Shown piece after piece: positions 36,789 through 47,776 of a stretch of 64,000 bases of DNA. The position numbers and the translations under genes are program-made. This DNA is from Pilaira anomala. Lineage: Eukaryota > Mucoromycota > Mucoromycetes > Mucorales > Mucoraceae. Location: contig JAIXMQ010000001.1 in assembly GCA_025716855.1 (NCBI GenBank), positions 186,001 to 250,000 of the forward strand. The letters run 5' to 3'. Positions within the stretch are counted from its first letter, which is position 1. Each line of letters begins with the position of its first letter. The notes below the pieces were generated by a model. It saw nothing but the letters and a program-made list of their open reading frames with translations, searched no databases and had not been told where the DNA came from.

Positions 36789-38151
36789 TTAATAATGTGG
36801 AGGTGGTGGAGGTGGAGGTAATTGCTGTTGTGATGATAATTGATGTGACGGTATAGCCGAACTAGGGGAACTAGTAGAGGTTGTTGTAGTTGTAGTAGTA
36901 GAAGAAGTGGAAGGAGCATTGGCAGTGGTAGTGGTAGTGGTAGTGTTGGATTGACAATAGTTTTGAGGATAAAAGTATGTAAGATTATCTCGGTATGAAG
37001 GATAGGGTGAGGTAGCATTTGGGATTTCTTGTGGTGAATATCGACTAGTAGTTTGGTTATTATTGGTATTATTAGTATTTTGATAATCATTATTTAAAAA
37101 ATAAGTTGAGCGGTCTACAAAAGATATAGCAAATTAGCGAAATATTCATTTTTGTCTCCTTTGTCATGACAACTTACCCGTCCCTATCACCGCATTATAC
37201 TTTTGTTTTTCCATCATAGGCGGTACCCAACTAGAAGGTCTAGAATTGTATACATAACTCGATGATGATGACGATGACGGTGAATGATCGTCATTTTGTA
37301 TTATCCTTGCTCGTTTTCCACCTGTTAATTGTTTCTTTGTTGATACTTTAAGATTATGATTAGCATCCATACTATTCGTGTCACTATTGTCATTCTTTCT
37401 ATGATTCATTTCTTCCGTATCACTTATTTTACTTAATTTTCTTCGCTGTCGTAACTCTTTTCTAATTCTTATTTTTAACCCTTGATCAGCAAAGGATCTT
37501 GAAAGAAATGTGGATTCCTCCATGCCAGGAAATCTGTTTTTTTAAAAAAAAAAGGTTGGTAAAAAAAAAAAAAAAGCACAGTAAAAAATAAAAAAAAAGG
37601 ATATAAAACATATACTTTTTGGCTGAATATACAAAGAACTTGTTGGATATAATTGACCTACAATGAAATACTTCTTTTCCAATGATTTCAAATAAACTTA
37701 ATTTTAAGCGGTAACTGCCTTCCATTCGAACAGATAAATCTGGAAACACAAAAAATCCTGCATCCGTGTTGTCGATATCTTTCAAATGGTACAGTGAAGA
37801 AACAACTGATCCAGTTGTACTTCTTGTCTTGCCATCTCTTAGTAAATGAAGTTCTTCATCCAAGTCGGCTGCCATTAGCGAAGCGTACATGAAATAATAT
37901 GGATTTTGTAAATAGCTACTATTCTGATATTAATAACTTTTTTTTTTTTTCTTACTCGTTTTATGTAATATAAAAAATTTTTGCTGCTTACTTTTTTTCA
38001 GTTAATGGTAATTTAGAATCAATTACTTTGAGTTGAACAATGGCTGTAAATGTGTAAATAAACATTTAGAATTGAAATAATTATTTTTTTTTAATGATGA
38101 AATAATGTAATTACGTGGTGGATCGATCGGTCTTCTATCAGCTATAGAATT

Positions 38152-38189
<38 letters not shown>

Positions 38190-38305
38190 TCAATAAACAA
38201 AACAAGATAAAGCTTTATGTTTTCTGCCTCACCTTTCTCTCCAACACCACACATGCGCGATTGTTTAGGTTGTTGTCTCAGTGTAAGCTGATAGTCACTA
38301 TACAT
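36789..38305 (-). CDS. Velvet-domain transcriptional regulator, 6 exons
   Basis: Velvet proteins are fungal NF-kB-fold DNA-binding regulators of development and light/secondary-metabolism responses (VeA, VelB, VosA). Exons 38233-38305, 38115-38141, 37992-38043, 37616-37918, 37178-37533, 36789-37114 (1137 nt, 378 aa if the ATG at 38305 is the start; a short upstream exon is possible because a TTACAG acceptor precedes it). Motifs: [95 protein letters not shown], then [16 protein letters not shown]. The tail is Ser/Thr/Gln/Pro-rich and disordered. Which velvet subtype it is cannot be decided from this window; VosA/VelB-like is likeliest since no long VeA tail is present. Confidence 0.92.
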
Positions 38306-38668
38306 TAATACTGTAAGCAAGGAAAAAAAAAAAAAAAAAAAAAAAAAATTCAGAAAAGAAAAAAGAAAAACAAAAAAAAAATGTATTCTATTTTAAAAAG
38401 CTGATTTTTTTTTTAGTTATTGAATAATATCATTACATTTCATGCCTATTTTCTCGTCTTTGTTTGACAGTTGCAAAGTGATAAGAGACAGTTTCATCCA
38501 TATAGCATTAAATAAGTTGGAAGAAAGGATTTTTTTAAAAAAAAAAAATAGAAAAAGATATAAATACTTTCTTAAATATGTAAAAAAAAAAAAAGAGGGT
38601 TTTTTCTCAACAAGGCAAAAAAAAAAAAAAAAAAAACAAAGTCATATATATAATTTTTATTGATCCAA
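38306..38668. other. Intergenic, A-rich homopolymer runs
   Basis: 363 bp between the velvet start and the Ras GEF stop. It contains several poly(A) and poly(T) tracts of 10-26 bases (38322-38348, 38579-38635) and no credible gene. Confidence 0.45.
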
Positions 38669-41600
38669 TCATAAACCAGATTCTTTTAATCGTCTAGCTA
38701 TAGTATCTTCACCACGTTCCCTAATGAATTGATTTAGTCATGAATAAAGTATATATTAAAATATTTCTTATTTTTACCTAGGCTCTAACTTTAAGCTTAA
38801 ATTATACAACTCTTCTTCTTCTCTACTAGAATGTAAATGTGTTTTAATAAATTCTTGAATATCTGGAACAGCAGTCAACATATAATGAGTGGATTGATAT
38901 TGTTGTAATTCTCTGATCACATCAGCAGTCTTCATACGTTTAGCAAAATTGATTAAATTATTTGACTTTTTCAAGAAATTCGAGTTACCATCTTCAATAA
39001 AAGTTAAATCTTGTAAATAAATACCCAAGAAAGGAATACAGGGTGGATTGATACGATGAATGAGTTCTCTGTATTCACTAAAATTACGATTAGCACCCAT
39101 CAAACGACGAATGTTTTGGAGAATTTGCATTGACCTTGCACTAATCAATTCCCAAGTACGCTTCAATCTTCCAATAGATCCATTATCAAATGCACTCAAG
39201 ATGGCCATACAAGTGTTGTAATTGTTTAATAATCTACATCTTTCTGCAACAAATATCCAATGTTTGACAACTACTGCTCTCTTTTTAACTTCATCTTTAC
39301 TCAAGATAGAATCTGTTACCCATGCAGTCACTTGATTTGAATGTTCAATAGATGCTTTTACATTGGCTGCAATATGTCCTACATCTGTATCTGGTTTACC
39401 CCAATTCTTATCAAGACATTCAACTGGTTTAATTCGATTATAGAGTTTAAAATCCATAATCGTCATTTGACGTGCTAATTCATGCGGGTCCAATTCAAGT
39501 AATTTAATTCGCTTCATGTTCTTTGGTAAGATAGGTACTGGCATATCTGCAGTACGTACATTTAACTTCATCTTTCGAATCTGTCCTGAATCTTCTGCTA
39601 ATAATCTTTTCTTGATTAATTTTGATAATTGTTCTGATCCAAATTTCATTGATTCAACAATCACATTATCTGTAAATTCCATTAATTCTGGTAAAATTGC
39701 TCTATCTTCTTCTTCATTATAATAAGTTTCTAACCATGATTTAATTACATTAAAAACTCTTTTATAAAGAATTTATCAAATTAGTATAAATTAAATTTAA
39801 TGCAAAAATATGTGTTTTTTTTTACCGAAGTCGAACAAGCTTCAATTTCTTTTCTTTCCACATTTCTAATTCTTGTTCTGTTAATTCATCTGGTGGTGTT
39901 AATTGGTATCTTTGAAATAATTCATTGAATAATTCTTTTGTAGTACAAAATGATCTATACGTTAATAAAAATGTTGTATTAAACTTGGAATCTTTTTTTT
40001 TTTAAAAAAATAAAATAAAAATAAAAATGTTATCAGTATATATACGTTTCTTTCTATTTACTTCTATCCTATTTACCTAATTGATCATGTTGTGTTAATC
40101 GTTGTATTAAACCATGCAAGGATCCTCCTTTGACATTTCCTTCCATATTAAATATCATATCACTCGAAGAAACATCAGATACCAAGAACCAAGGCATATC
40201 AGTACCTGCCATACCCGAATGCATTGCTGTTCCACCTGGCGTTAAGGGACCTACATGACTTGGCATCGTAGTCACTGTATCTCTACGACGTGCTGCTTCC
40301 ATTGTATCTTCTCCAAAGAATTTAGCAATCTTTGCTTCCTTTGCAGGACGTACATGATTCAACATCATATCGCTATGAAGACTACTCGTATCCGATTCAT
40401 TCTCCAACATAAATCCAGAATGAACGGATGGATTTGACATGAGTGTATTTAACCCAATTTCATTACGACGGTTGACACCTTCTTCTGATAAAATATCTTC
40501 ATCATCCATCGTATTCGTAGTATCAATAGGTTGTGCAACAGGAGATGAACTATAATGACGTACTGTTGGTGTAGGTGTAGATGTATGTCTTGAGCTTGAT
40601 TCTACTAGTTCCTTTTCTTCATTCAAGATTTCATCCATATGATTTGTAGTTACATCAACCACATCTTGAAGACTTGTTTCTAAAGCAAGCATGCATTGTT
40701 CCAGACGATGATAAGCTGCTGTCACTTGTGTTGCATCAAGATTTGAATTTGTAATTGTTTGAGAAACTACAAATAAAGATCCCATAGCAGAATAAATAGG
40801 TTGCTTTGCATTCAATAAAATCAATGATTTAGTATTTCCTTGTTGTGATTGACAGATTTCTTCAATTGCGTTCAAGAAATGACTTGTGGTATTACTTAGA
40901 TTTCTAAATTGAGCCACTAATAAGGGTGCATTTGCTTTCAATTTGATCAAGGTACCTCTTAAATCATGATCATTTGTATTCGAAAACGAATCATGTACAC
41001 TTTCCATAAATGAATGGGAAGCTCCCTTGACATTTTCTACAAGTAAAATCACGGCTGTCACCATATCGGATTTAGCCAGCATATGAATACCACTACTTGT
41101 CTTTATCACAAATGGACTATGGCGCCATACATCGCCTCCATCCTCCTCGTCACACCTCAAAGAAGGTTTACTTTCTTTGATTTCTATTGATAATTCTTGA
41201 GCACACATCATAAAGTTACGAACGGCAATCAAGACATCATCTGAATCCACCTGTAATTTACCAAGTGATTCGGCAGTAGGCCAAGTACCTGAAGCGACCT
41301 TGGTAGATAATACAATCTTTGCAAGTGCAGCTAATAAACTACGATGTTGATTACGAAGTGATTTATTGCTTTTTAAATGTACTGAGGTCTCTTTATCAAG
41401 ACAGTTAGTGACATAGAGTAACAATCGGATACGATGTACAATGGTTGTTGTATCTTCATGAAAGTAAGCATTTTGTCCTTGACGTATTGATTCTTTCAAG
41501 TTATGTACTGCATGTGCAATTAATGTAGATAAACTTTGCCAGGATACAGCCACTTTATCATCACTATAGATACTACTGTCGCGATCTTGTAATTCATCTA

Positions 41601-44600
41601 TGCTGTTTTGTGTAAAGTTAGATTGTTGGGGTGATGTTGGGAATGAATCGGGTTGTGAGGAAACCTAAATAGTTAAAGTAGTACGACTCTAATTAAAAAA
41701 AACCTTCTTTTTTATACACACCCAGAGAGTTTTGCGGGTTTTTAAAGACGATTTTTTTTGGACATTCCCTATATAGTAATGAAATCGGGTTACGAAATTT
41801 TTACAATTTATTCTCAACAGCCAAACAGATTAAAGGATATATCATTAATAATATGAGCTATTTGGAGTTCTCATTGGATAGAATATGTATGTTTAATTGG
41901 GCTTTTATTTTTAAAATGATGTAATGGATGTATACTGCTGCCACGTACGCTGCCTTACCAGTCGCCTGAAGCCCTTTCAGGATGGTTTAAATGATCACAA
42001 AATCAAATAAACGATACTTCAGCGTCTGGAAAACAGTGTACGGTATTGAATAGAGCATCTATCTAAGACAATGCGTACAAACCTATATAAAAATAATTAG
42101 TAAATAATGTTCAAATAGTTAAACAGTAATAAAAACGTTACCTTATTGTCTTTGTTGTTCACAATCGATAATTATATCTAATAAAAGCTAATAAAAGCAG
42201 TATACAAGTTAATACATAGTGAATAAATACAAAGATAAAATGCATACCTTAATTTCTAGTTCTTACTGCACGCGACATACCTTTATAATTAAATGAAAAA
42301 AGTTAGAACTAAGTTAATTGAGACAAATGTAAACTGTACATACCAAAAGTAATAAGCGATAACAGCAGATAATACCTAGTACATAGAGAGAGTGTTAGTA
42401 TGGGTTATTCCTTTGCGTTATTATGAGTTCATACCTTGTATTATCGTAAGCCATACTCACTTTAAAAAAGAAAAAAAAAATTAGTAAAAGAAAAAAAAAT
42501 TTTTAAGTAAAAAAAAAAGAAGTGAATGTGAATACCTTATGATAAAATAAGAAAGCCATGAGTATGCCAGTCAACAGAGAGTCAAGTAGGAACTATAATA
42601 AAGATAAGTTTATAAAAGAATCTTAAAAAAATAAACAAATTACTTACCATGTCAACTGTTGAGGAAACTGAAAGAAACAGATGGAAAAAAAAAAAAAAAA
42701 AAAAGTCCAAGAAATTGCAATCAAAAGTCACTAAAATTTAAATATGACGAAATGTCGACCAGTCAAAAACACACTTCTTCCCTTTACTTCCCTAAATAAT
42801 GAATAACCAACTCGTCAATAACAACAACAACAAGCACCTTTGTGATTTCAATGAATGTAGAAAAGAGTTCAGCACCCCTAGCGCTCTTAAACGTCATAAG
42901 AATTCACACCAACCTAAAGCACCCAAGACTCGCAGCATCAGGTTCTTAGATCCTTTGACGCCAAGCAACAACTTCGTAAGCAATAACTTTGCAAGAATTG
43001 AACTATCGCCAGCCGTCATTCAACAAGAACCCACAGTCGTTGAAGTAGTTGAACCTGTTCACGTAAATCTTAATACGATGGTGTTCTATGAAGACGAACG
43101 ACCTGAAAACCCTGACTATATTGACGAGGTAGAGGACGAAGACGAACCTTTGGGTGAACACATGGGATTCACTGAATCCACTGTTGATGAACCCGAAGAT
43201 GTAGTTGACGAAATCGAGGACCAAGCTCCTATAGTTGTCAATGGGGAATTCTTTCCTTTCAGAGACAAGATACATCTTCTTATGCATCAGTTCTATTACC
43301 GTTCTGGTGCAGATGTATCTCAGGGTTTGATGAAGGATATCGTGAAGTTGGTTGAAGATGTTGTCGAGGCTAAACTCGCCTATCCACATGCCAAAGTTCC
43401 AGCACCCGATTTGATTTTCAATTTCAATGACCCAAGAAGAACGAAGAATCAAATCCCATTGTTGAAACAGACAGTCCACGATGTCAAAGTCCAAAAGACT
43501 GTCAATGGTCAAGAAGTCGAACAAACTCTACAATTTTCTATGAATCCACCCTCTGAAATATTGAAGTTGTTTGTCGCAAACCCTTCTCTTGTTGATGGTT
43601 TATCAAGACTCCCTGATCGTACTGAAGGTGAATTAGTTGATAGCTATCAATCACATAAGTGGAGAAGCCATGAATTGTTCCAACATCCAATGGTCTCGGT
43701 TACTATTCATGGTTTGTTAAAAGATATCTGGATTGGTGATCTCGTCAAGACTGATCAAATGATGATGATTGTTGAAGGGTTTTATACCTTGAAACATTCT
43801 ATTATCATGGTCGAAGGTTATCAAGTCATTTCCGTTCAAGATCAATTCTTTCTTCATAACATGCCTGCGAAAACTTCGGTTCCTATCAGCCAAGTATCAA
43901 GAATTGTCTGTGATTCCCCTGAAACTCTAGTATTAAATTTTGAAAGTGATGTGTTAGTTAACTCTGACCTCCTTTTAAAATGCAATGCTATTGTTTGTAA
44001 ACTAACCCGCCCCAATCCATTGAAACGCCCTTCTTCTTCTTCTTCTTCTGCTCGTAAATACAAGCCTGTCAAAGTTATTCCATTGAATTTCTTTACCGAC
44101 GATATGAGTGGAAATCGAACCAAAAAACATAACAAGTTTGATAGCTGGATCATGGTCCCTGCTGCATTGCCTCTTGCCCAAAGACATGCACTTGAAAACA
44201 CGGCGTTCATCTGTACTGATCACTTGCTTTCAGCTATGCAAATGCTTCCCGCTATTGTCCAAAATCTGGTAAAACTAGAAAATGGTGTTGAGATGTTCCT
44301 TCCAAGCGGTGAGTCTGTCATTGTCGTTGCACCTTTGCAATTTATCACTGCTGATAACGCACGACATGCAGAAATTGCTTCCAGCCGTGGTGCTATTTCA
44401 AAAAATCCTTGCCGTAAATGTGATTGGGAATTAAAAACCCCAGCTCGTGTTGATGGTGGAGATTTTAACTGGCGTCCTCGTTCTGAAAGCATTGTCGCAG
44501 CAATGTACGCTCGGTATTTGGCTTCTGGTGGTGACAAGTCCTTCTTGGTTGATACTGAGGCTGGTTATAAACTTGTAGGTGGTCAAGCCCTGGTTGTTCT

Positions 44601-47175
44601 TAAATCTTTCGACACAATGTTAGATTGTCCAATTGAGCTACTGCATACAATTATGCTTGGCGTCGGTAAAGCATTAGTAAAATGTTTGTTACAAGATCAT
44701 TTGAATCCTACCGAAAAAAGTTTCCTTGAAACAAGATTGCATGGTTACGTTTCTAAAGGGTTTTCTCGTAAGTTGCGTTCCTCATTGCGTCTTCATGGTT
44801 CTTTCCTAGGTAGGGATTATAAAATATTGGTCCAACAGGTCCCTATTTTGTTAAATGAACTCATCGCCTCTGGAGAAATCCGATCCGATCGAGGGATTTT
44901 GTTAATTAAAAACTGCTTTGTTGATCTTGGAAAGCTGGCATCACTTGCATACATCAGTCGCATCAAGTTTAATTCAAGCCTGTACCTGACACAAGTTGCT
45001 TCCAATTACAATGATCTTCGTCTCTCTGTTTTGTACCACGATGAATTCCTCAAGATCAAGTATCCTAATCGAAAGGGTGGCAATATCTACAACTCAAGTA
45101 AAATGCATATCATGCACCACTTAGTTGATGATATCTTTCGTTTTGGCTCTGCTATTTTCTTCGAGACTGAAAAGGGTGAACAACACAACAAGTTTGTTAG
45201 GGAGGGTCTGTTTCGTACCAACAGACAAAATCCTTCAAGAGATGTTGCTGTTGCTTTTGCAAAAAGAATGATGGCTCGCCACATTTTGGCTGGTGGTTCT
45301 TGGTTCGTGGAAGGTCAAAGCATTCCCTTAAAAGCTTCGAGAAAGGTCTTAGAGTGTGCTTCTTCGGTCGACACCACTGTTCGTGACTTTGCAGATAACA
45401 ATGATCAAGATCCTGTCGTGAAACTTGGTTCCTCTGGTATCTTCAAGAATAAGCACGGCAACTATTTGATTGGTGAAGTTGTTAAGGTTGACGCCCTTAC
45501 TGGTGAATACAAAGTTGTCGAGTACGCTCTTTTACGTGGTGACGAAGCCATTACAAGATTTGATGAATTAGAAAGTGATGATGTTAGCTCAAGTCTTTAT
45601 CATACTTGTATGAAAGATGGCGCTAATAACTTGCTCGTCTTTAAAACTCGTGCTGAAACTTCCTTTCGTGAAGCAGAAGGCCAGTTTGTCCAAATTCTCG
45701 ATATCTCAAGAAGATATAACAATTACAACTTAATCAACATCAGCAAGTTTGGCACCTTCTGGTGGGCATTGTCTCATAAAAAAAAAATACTTTAAATTAA
45801 ATTTAATAAAAATCATATTTTGTCCTAACTTTGTATACGAACTTTTTTGAAATGTGTGTTAATCTTTAAAGTGAAAAGTTTTTTTTTTTTTTTTTGTAAC
45901 GCGCTAAATGAAAAAGACTTGTAAAAATTCGTCAAAGTCTTTTTGGATAACGAAGCTGTTCTTCAATTTGTTGAAGACAATCCTTATTGGATAAGAGCAA
46001 ATCCCATCGCTGCTTCAATCCCGCCGTGAAGGTTAAAACGCAGATTGAAATATTTTTATTGATTACCAGCACTTCCTGGTTATCTCATTGGCTTAAGGAA
46101 AAATAATTACTATATAAGTTAATGAGACTCCCTGGGTGTGTAATATATGTATAACATAAACTTACAAGGATACCAGTATCGGGGTCAATATTTTCTAATG
46201 CCCAAGTTGTTTCTTCAGTCTTTAGATTACAATAATAATATCTTCCTTTAGGTGTCATTTTACGAATCCAATTTGGTGGAAGCTATATATAATAGTTTTA
46301 TATATATATATATATATATAGTTGGTATGACAATATGTATGAATACAGTAAAAAAAAAAAGATCTAACTACTACTTACTCGGTCATCATCTTCATATTCT
46401 TCTTCTTGTTGTTGTTCAGGTACAGTAGATTGAGCACGATGATGATAGTCATGACCAAAATCATCATTCATAATACGATTTGCTGCACGTTCCGGACGTA
46501 CAGGAGGTCTTTCATACGTATCATTTTCTTTTAAAGCAGTAGTAAAATAAGATTCAGGTTGATGATGAGATGATTTCTGTTCTTCTTCAATAAGACCTTC
46601 AGGAGGCATTGAATATCTCATTTCTTGTGTATTTGGATTATAATAATATTGTTCAGAACCATCTTCAGTTGTTTGAATAACCCATTTAGATTTTTGTTTT
46701 TCTAAAGTAGTATTATTATTAGGCATCAACATATCATCTGCATTTAAACTAAGTCTTAATTCTCGGTCTGGAACTTGATGGCGTTTTGACTTCCATTGTT
46801 GTTGAAGTTCCCATAACTTTTATATGAGGTTAGATCAACTTTTTTTTTTTTTTTTAAAAAAAAAGAAATTGTACCTGTAGTTGTCTTTCTTGCATAGTTT
46901 CTTCTTCCTCTTCTTTTAAAATTTCAACATAGTTGCTAGGAAACCAACCTCTCTTTCCATCACACCTGATATTTTCAAATATGTTTATTTAAACAAAAGT
47001 GGAACCCCTTTTTATTTTTTAAAAAAAAAAAAACTTACCAACCGTCCCACCAACCTGACTCTAATTGTGCAAGTACCTCAATGACAGAATTTGATTTAAA
47101 CGACAATGAAGAAGGATCGTTTGATTCATAAGGGTAAAGTGCTCTTACTCTACAAATAACTTCTCTTGTCGCCAT
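38669..47175 (-). CDS. CDC25: CDC25-type Ras guanine-nucleotide exchange factor (SH3-WW-WW-RasGEFN-RasGEF), split by a transposon-filled intron
   Basis: Activates Ras upstream of cAMP/PKA and MAPK signalling. Start ATG 47175; SH3 domain VRALYPYESNDPSSLSFKSN ... GWFPSNYVEIL (exons 47175-46885). WW domain 1 near KWVIQTTEDGSEQYYYNPNT (46732-46600) and WW domain 2 LPPNWIRKMTPKGRYYYCN in the exon ending at 46166. The gene then jumps across a 4501-bp intron (46165-41665) to a large exon (41664-about 40072) with a helical regulatory region; RasGEFN follows (YRSFCTTKELFNELFQRYQ) and the catalytic domain at 39682-38774 (LARQMTIMDFKLYNRIKP, VKHWIFVAERCRLLNNYNT, INPPCIPFLGIYLQDLTF). The last exon ends at the stop 38669-38671. 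Donor GTAAGT and acceptor TTTAG flanking the long intron are intact and in the same phase (0), so the protein, about 1,200 aa, can still be made. Without the inserted element the intron would be 75 nt. Confidence 0.9.
42249..42667 (-). CDS. Candidate tiny multi-exon gene within the transposon (small hydrophobic peptides)
   Basis: Five short minus-strand exon-like segments with good GT-AG borders: 42648-42667, 42536-42592, 42435-42459, 42344-42375, 42248-42280. An ATG in the third segment (42454-42452) opens a 27-codon frame that joins exactly across two introns, MAYDNTRYYLLLSLITFG then MSRAVRTRN and a stop. The first two segments give a separate 20-codon hydrophobic reading (M plus FLLDSLLTGILMAFLFYHK) that stops at the next junction. 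Further donor/acceptor pairs continue to about 42110. Either this is a small membrane-peptide gene of the element or a spliced noncoding transcript; no family recognised. Confidence 0.3.
42799..45795 (+). CDS. Transposase-like protein, C2H2 zinc finger N-terminus, intact 998-codon ORF
   Basis: Presumed transposase of the element that surrounds it. Residues about 14-37 form a C2H2 finger with spacing C-x4-C-x12-H-x3-H (CDFNECRKEFSTPSALKRHK, then NSH). Acidic linker (residues 90-150), then a long conserved body with FFTDDMSGNRTKKHNKFDSW, HLLSAMQMLPAIVQNLVKLE, FITADNARHAEIASSRGA, a CRKCDW knuckle, HGSFLGRDYKILVQQVP, MHIMHHLVDDIFRFG and IFFETEKGEQHNKFVREG. The Asp in FFTDD, the Asp in TADNARHAE and the Glu in ETEKGEQ are plausible DDE residues (inference). 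I recall this layout from the CACTA-related Plavaka-like transposases of fungi; a KDZ relationship is the alternative. No intron and no stop, so it may be recently active. Codon choice is richer in C-ending codons than neighbouring genes. Confidence 0.72.
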   Translation: MNNQLVNNNNNKHLCDFNECRKEFSTPSALKRHKNSHQPKAPKTRSIRFLDPLTPSNNFVSNNFARIELSPAVIQQEPTVVEVVEPVHVNLNTMVFYEDERPENPDYIDEVEDEDEPLGEHMGFTESTVDEPEDVVDEIEDQAPIVVNGEFFPFRDKIHLLMHQFYYRSGADVSQGLMKDIVKLVEDVVEAKLAYPHAKVPAPDLIFNFNDPRRTKNQIPLLKQTVHDVKVQKTVNGQEVEQTLQFSMNPPSEILKLFVANPSLVDGLSRLPDRTEGELVDSYQSHKWRSHELFQHPMVSVTIHGLLKDIWIGDLVKTDQMMMIVEGFYTLKHSIIMVEGYQVISVQDQFFLHNMPAKTSVPISQVSRIVCDSPETLVLNFESDVLVNSDLLLKCNAIVCKLTRPNPLKRPSSSSSSARKYKPVKVIPLNFFTDDMSGNRTKKHNKFDSWIMVPAALPLAQRHALENTAFICTDHLLSAMQMLPAIVQNLVKLENGVEMFLPSGESVIVVAPLQFITADNARHAEIASSRGAISKNPCRKCDWELKTPARVDGGDFNWRPRSESIVAAMYARYLASGGDKSFLVDTEAGYKLVGGQALVVLKSFDTMLDCPIELLHTIMLGVGKALVKCLLQDHLNPTEKSFLETRLHGYVSKGFSRKLRSSLRLHGSFLGRDYKILVQQVPILLNELIASGEIRSDRGILLIKNCFVDLGKLASLAYISRIKFNSSLYLTQVASNYNDLRLSVLYHDEFLKIKYPNRKGGNIYNSSKMHIMHHLVDDIFRFGSAIFFETEKGEQHNKFVREGLFRTNRQNPSRDVAVAFAKRMMARHILAGGSWFVEGQSIPLKASRKVLECASSVDTTVRDFADNNDQDPVVKLGSSGIFKNKHGNYLIGEVVKVDALTGEYKVVEYALLRGDEAITRFDELESDDVSSSLYHTCMKDGANNLLVFKTRAETSFREAEGQFVQILDISRRYNNYNLINISKFGTFWWALSHKKKIL
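45911..45944. other. Perfect 10-bp hairpin near the transposon end
   Basis: Arms AAAAAGACTT (45911-45920) and AAGTCTTTTT (45935-45944) with a 14-nt loop, downstream of the transposase stop and about 200 bp inside the right end. It could serve as a transcription terminator or a subterminal binding site; both are inference. Confidence 0.5.
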
Positions 47176-47282
47176 TTACAGTAACAAGCTCTTAAATATA
47201 TATATATATAAAATATTTTTTTTTTTTTTTCCTATCAAACAACCAGTGAAAGATAAAAAAATAAAAAATAAAAAAGATAAAA

Positions 47283-47313
<31 letters not shown>

Positions 47314-47776
47314 AAAGAGTAATAAAAGAAAATATATTATAATAATATAAACATTATAACGGGACTGAATTTACTTTTTTTTTTTTTTTTTTCTTTTGGT
47401 TATTCTATTAAAGTTGTACAGATTGTATTACTTTGGTAACTAGTTTTTCTTCTTTTCTTTTTTTTTTCTTATGTATTATTATTGCTTAGTCTTTTGTGGA
47501 GTGATCCGTTTAAACAATTATGTTTTCACGTTTTTTGAATAGTTTTCTCGAAAGTTTAAATAAAATAAATAGCCCAATTGTAAAGCATTTAGCCTGTTAC
47601 ACCAAATACGAGCCTTGGGGTAAAAAAGATATACAAATGTTTCCCATGTGGCACGGTCTTTAATGCCCGTCGTTTATATAAAAAAAAAAATGAAGGAAGA
47701 AAAGCTTTATTACATAAGGTCTAACTAAAAATAATAGAGAAAGGGGATAAGAAAGAAACAAACAAAACACAAAGAA
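47176..47776. other. Intergenic, microsatellite-bearing
   Basis: 600 bp between the Ras GEF start and the MSS51 stop (both minus). It holds an AG microsatellite (47283-47316) and poly(T) runs (47219-47230, 47376-47392), plus a GC-richer patch at 47590-47670 without a recognisable gene. Confidence 0.45.

Larger units (their letters stand above)
41717..46140. mobile_element. Complete 4.4-kb DNA transposon inside the Ras GEF intron
   Basis: Terminal inverted repeats: left CACACCCAGAGAGT (41717-41730), right, read on the minus strand, CACACCCAGGGAGT (46127-46140), 13 of 14 identical. TA lies on both flanks (41715-41716 and 46141-46142), fitting a TA target duplication. A subterminal TATATAGTAAT also recurs in inverted orientation (41770-41780 and 46106-46116). 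Cargo: the 998-codon transposase-like ORF on the plus strand and a string of short minus-strand exons (42248-42667). The CAC-starting ends and the protein recall the CACTA/Plavaka superfamily, but a TA duplication is not the usual CACTA length, so the family call is tentative. Confidence 0.8.

Noticed and set aside
36629..37090. 153-codon minus-strand frame rich in Pro/Leu/Ile
   Set aside because: Out-of-frame shadow of the last velvet exon, whose in-frame reading is Ser/Thr/Gln/Pro-rich and joins exon 5 in phase.
43003..45284. Several minus-strand frames of 60-170 codons across the transposase
   Set aside because: Antisense shadows of the intact plus-strand ORF; no splice or promoter evidence.
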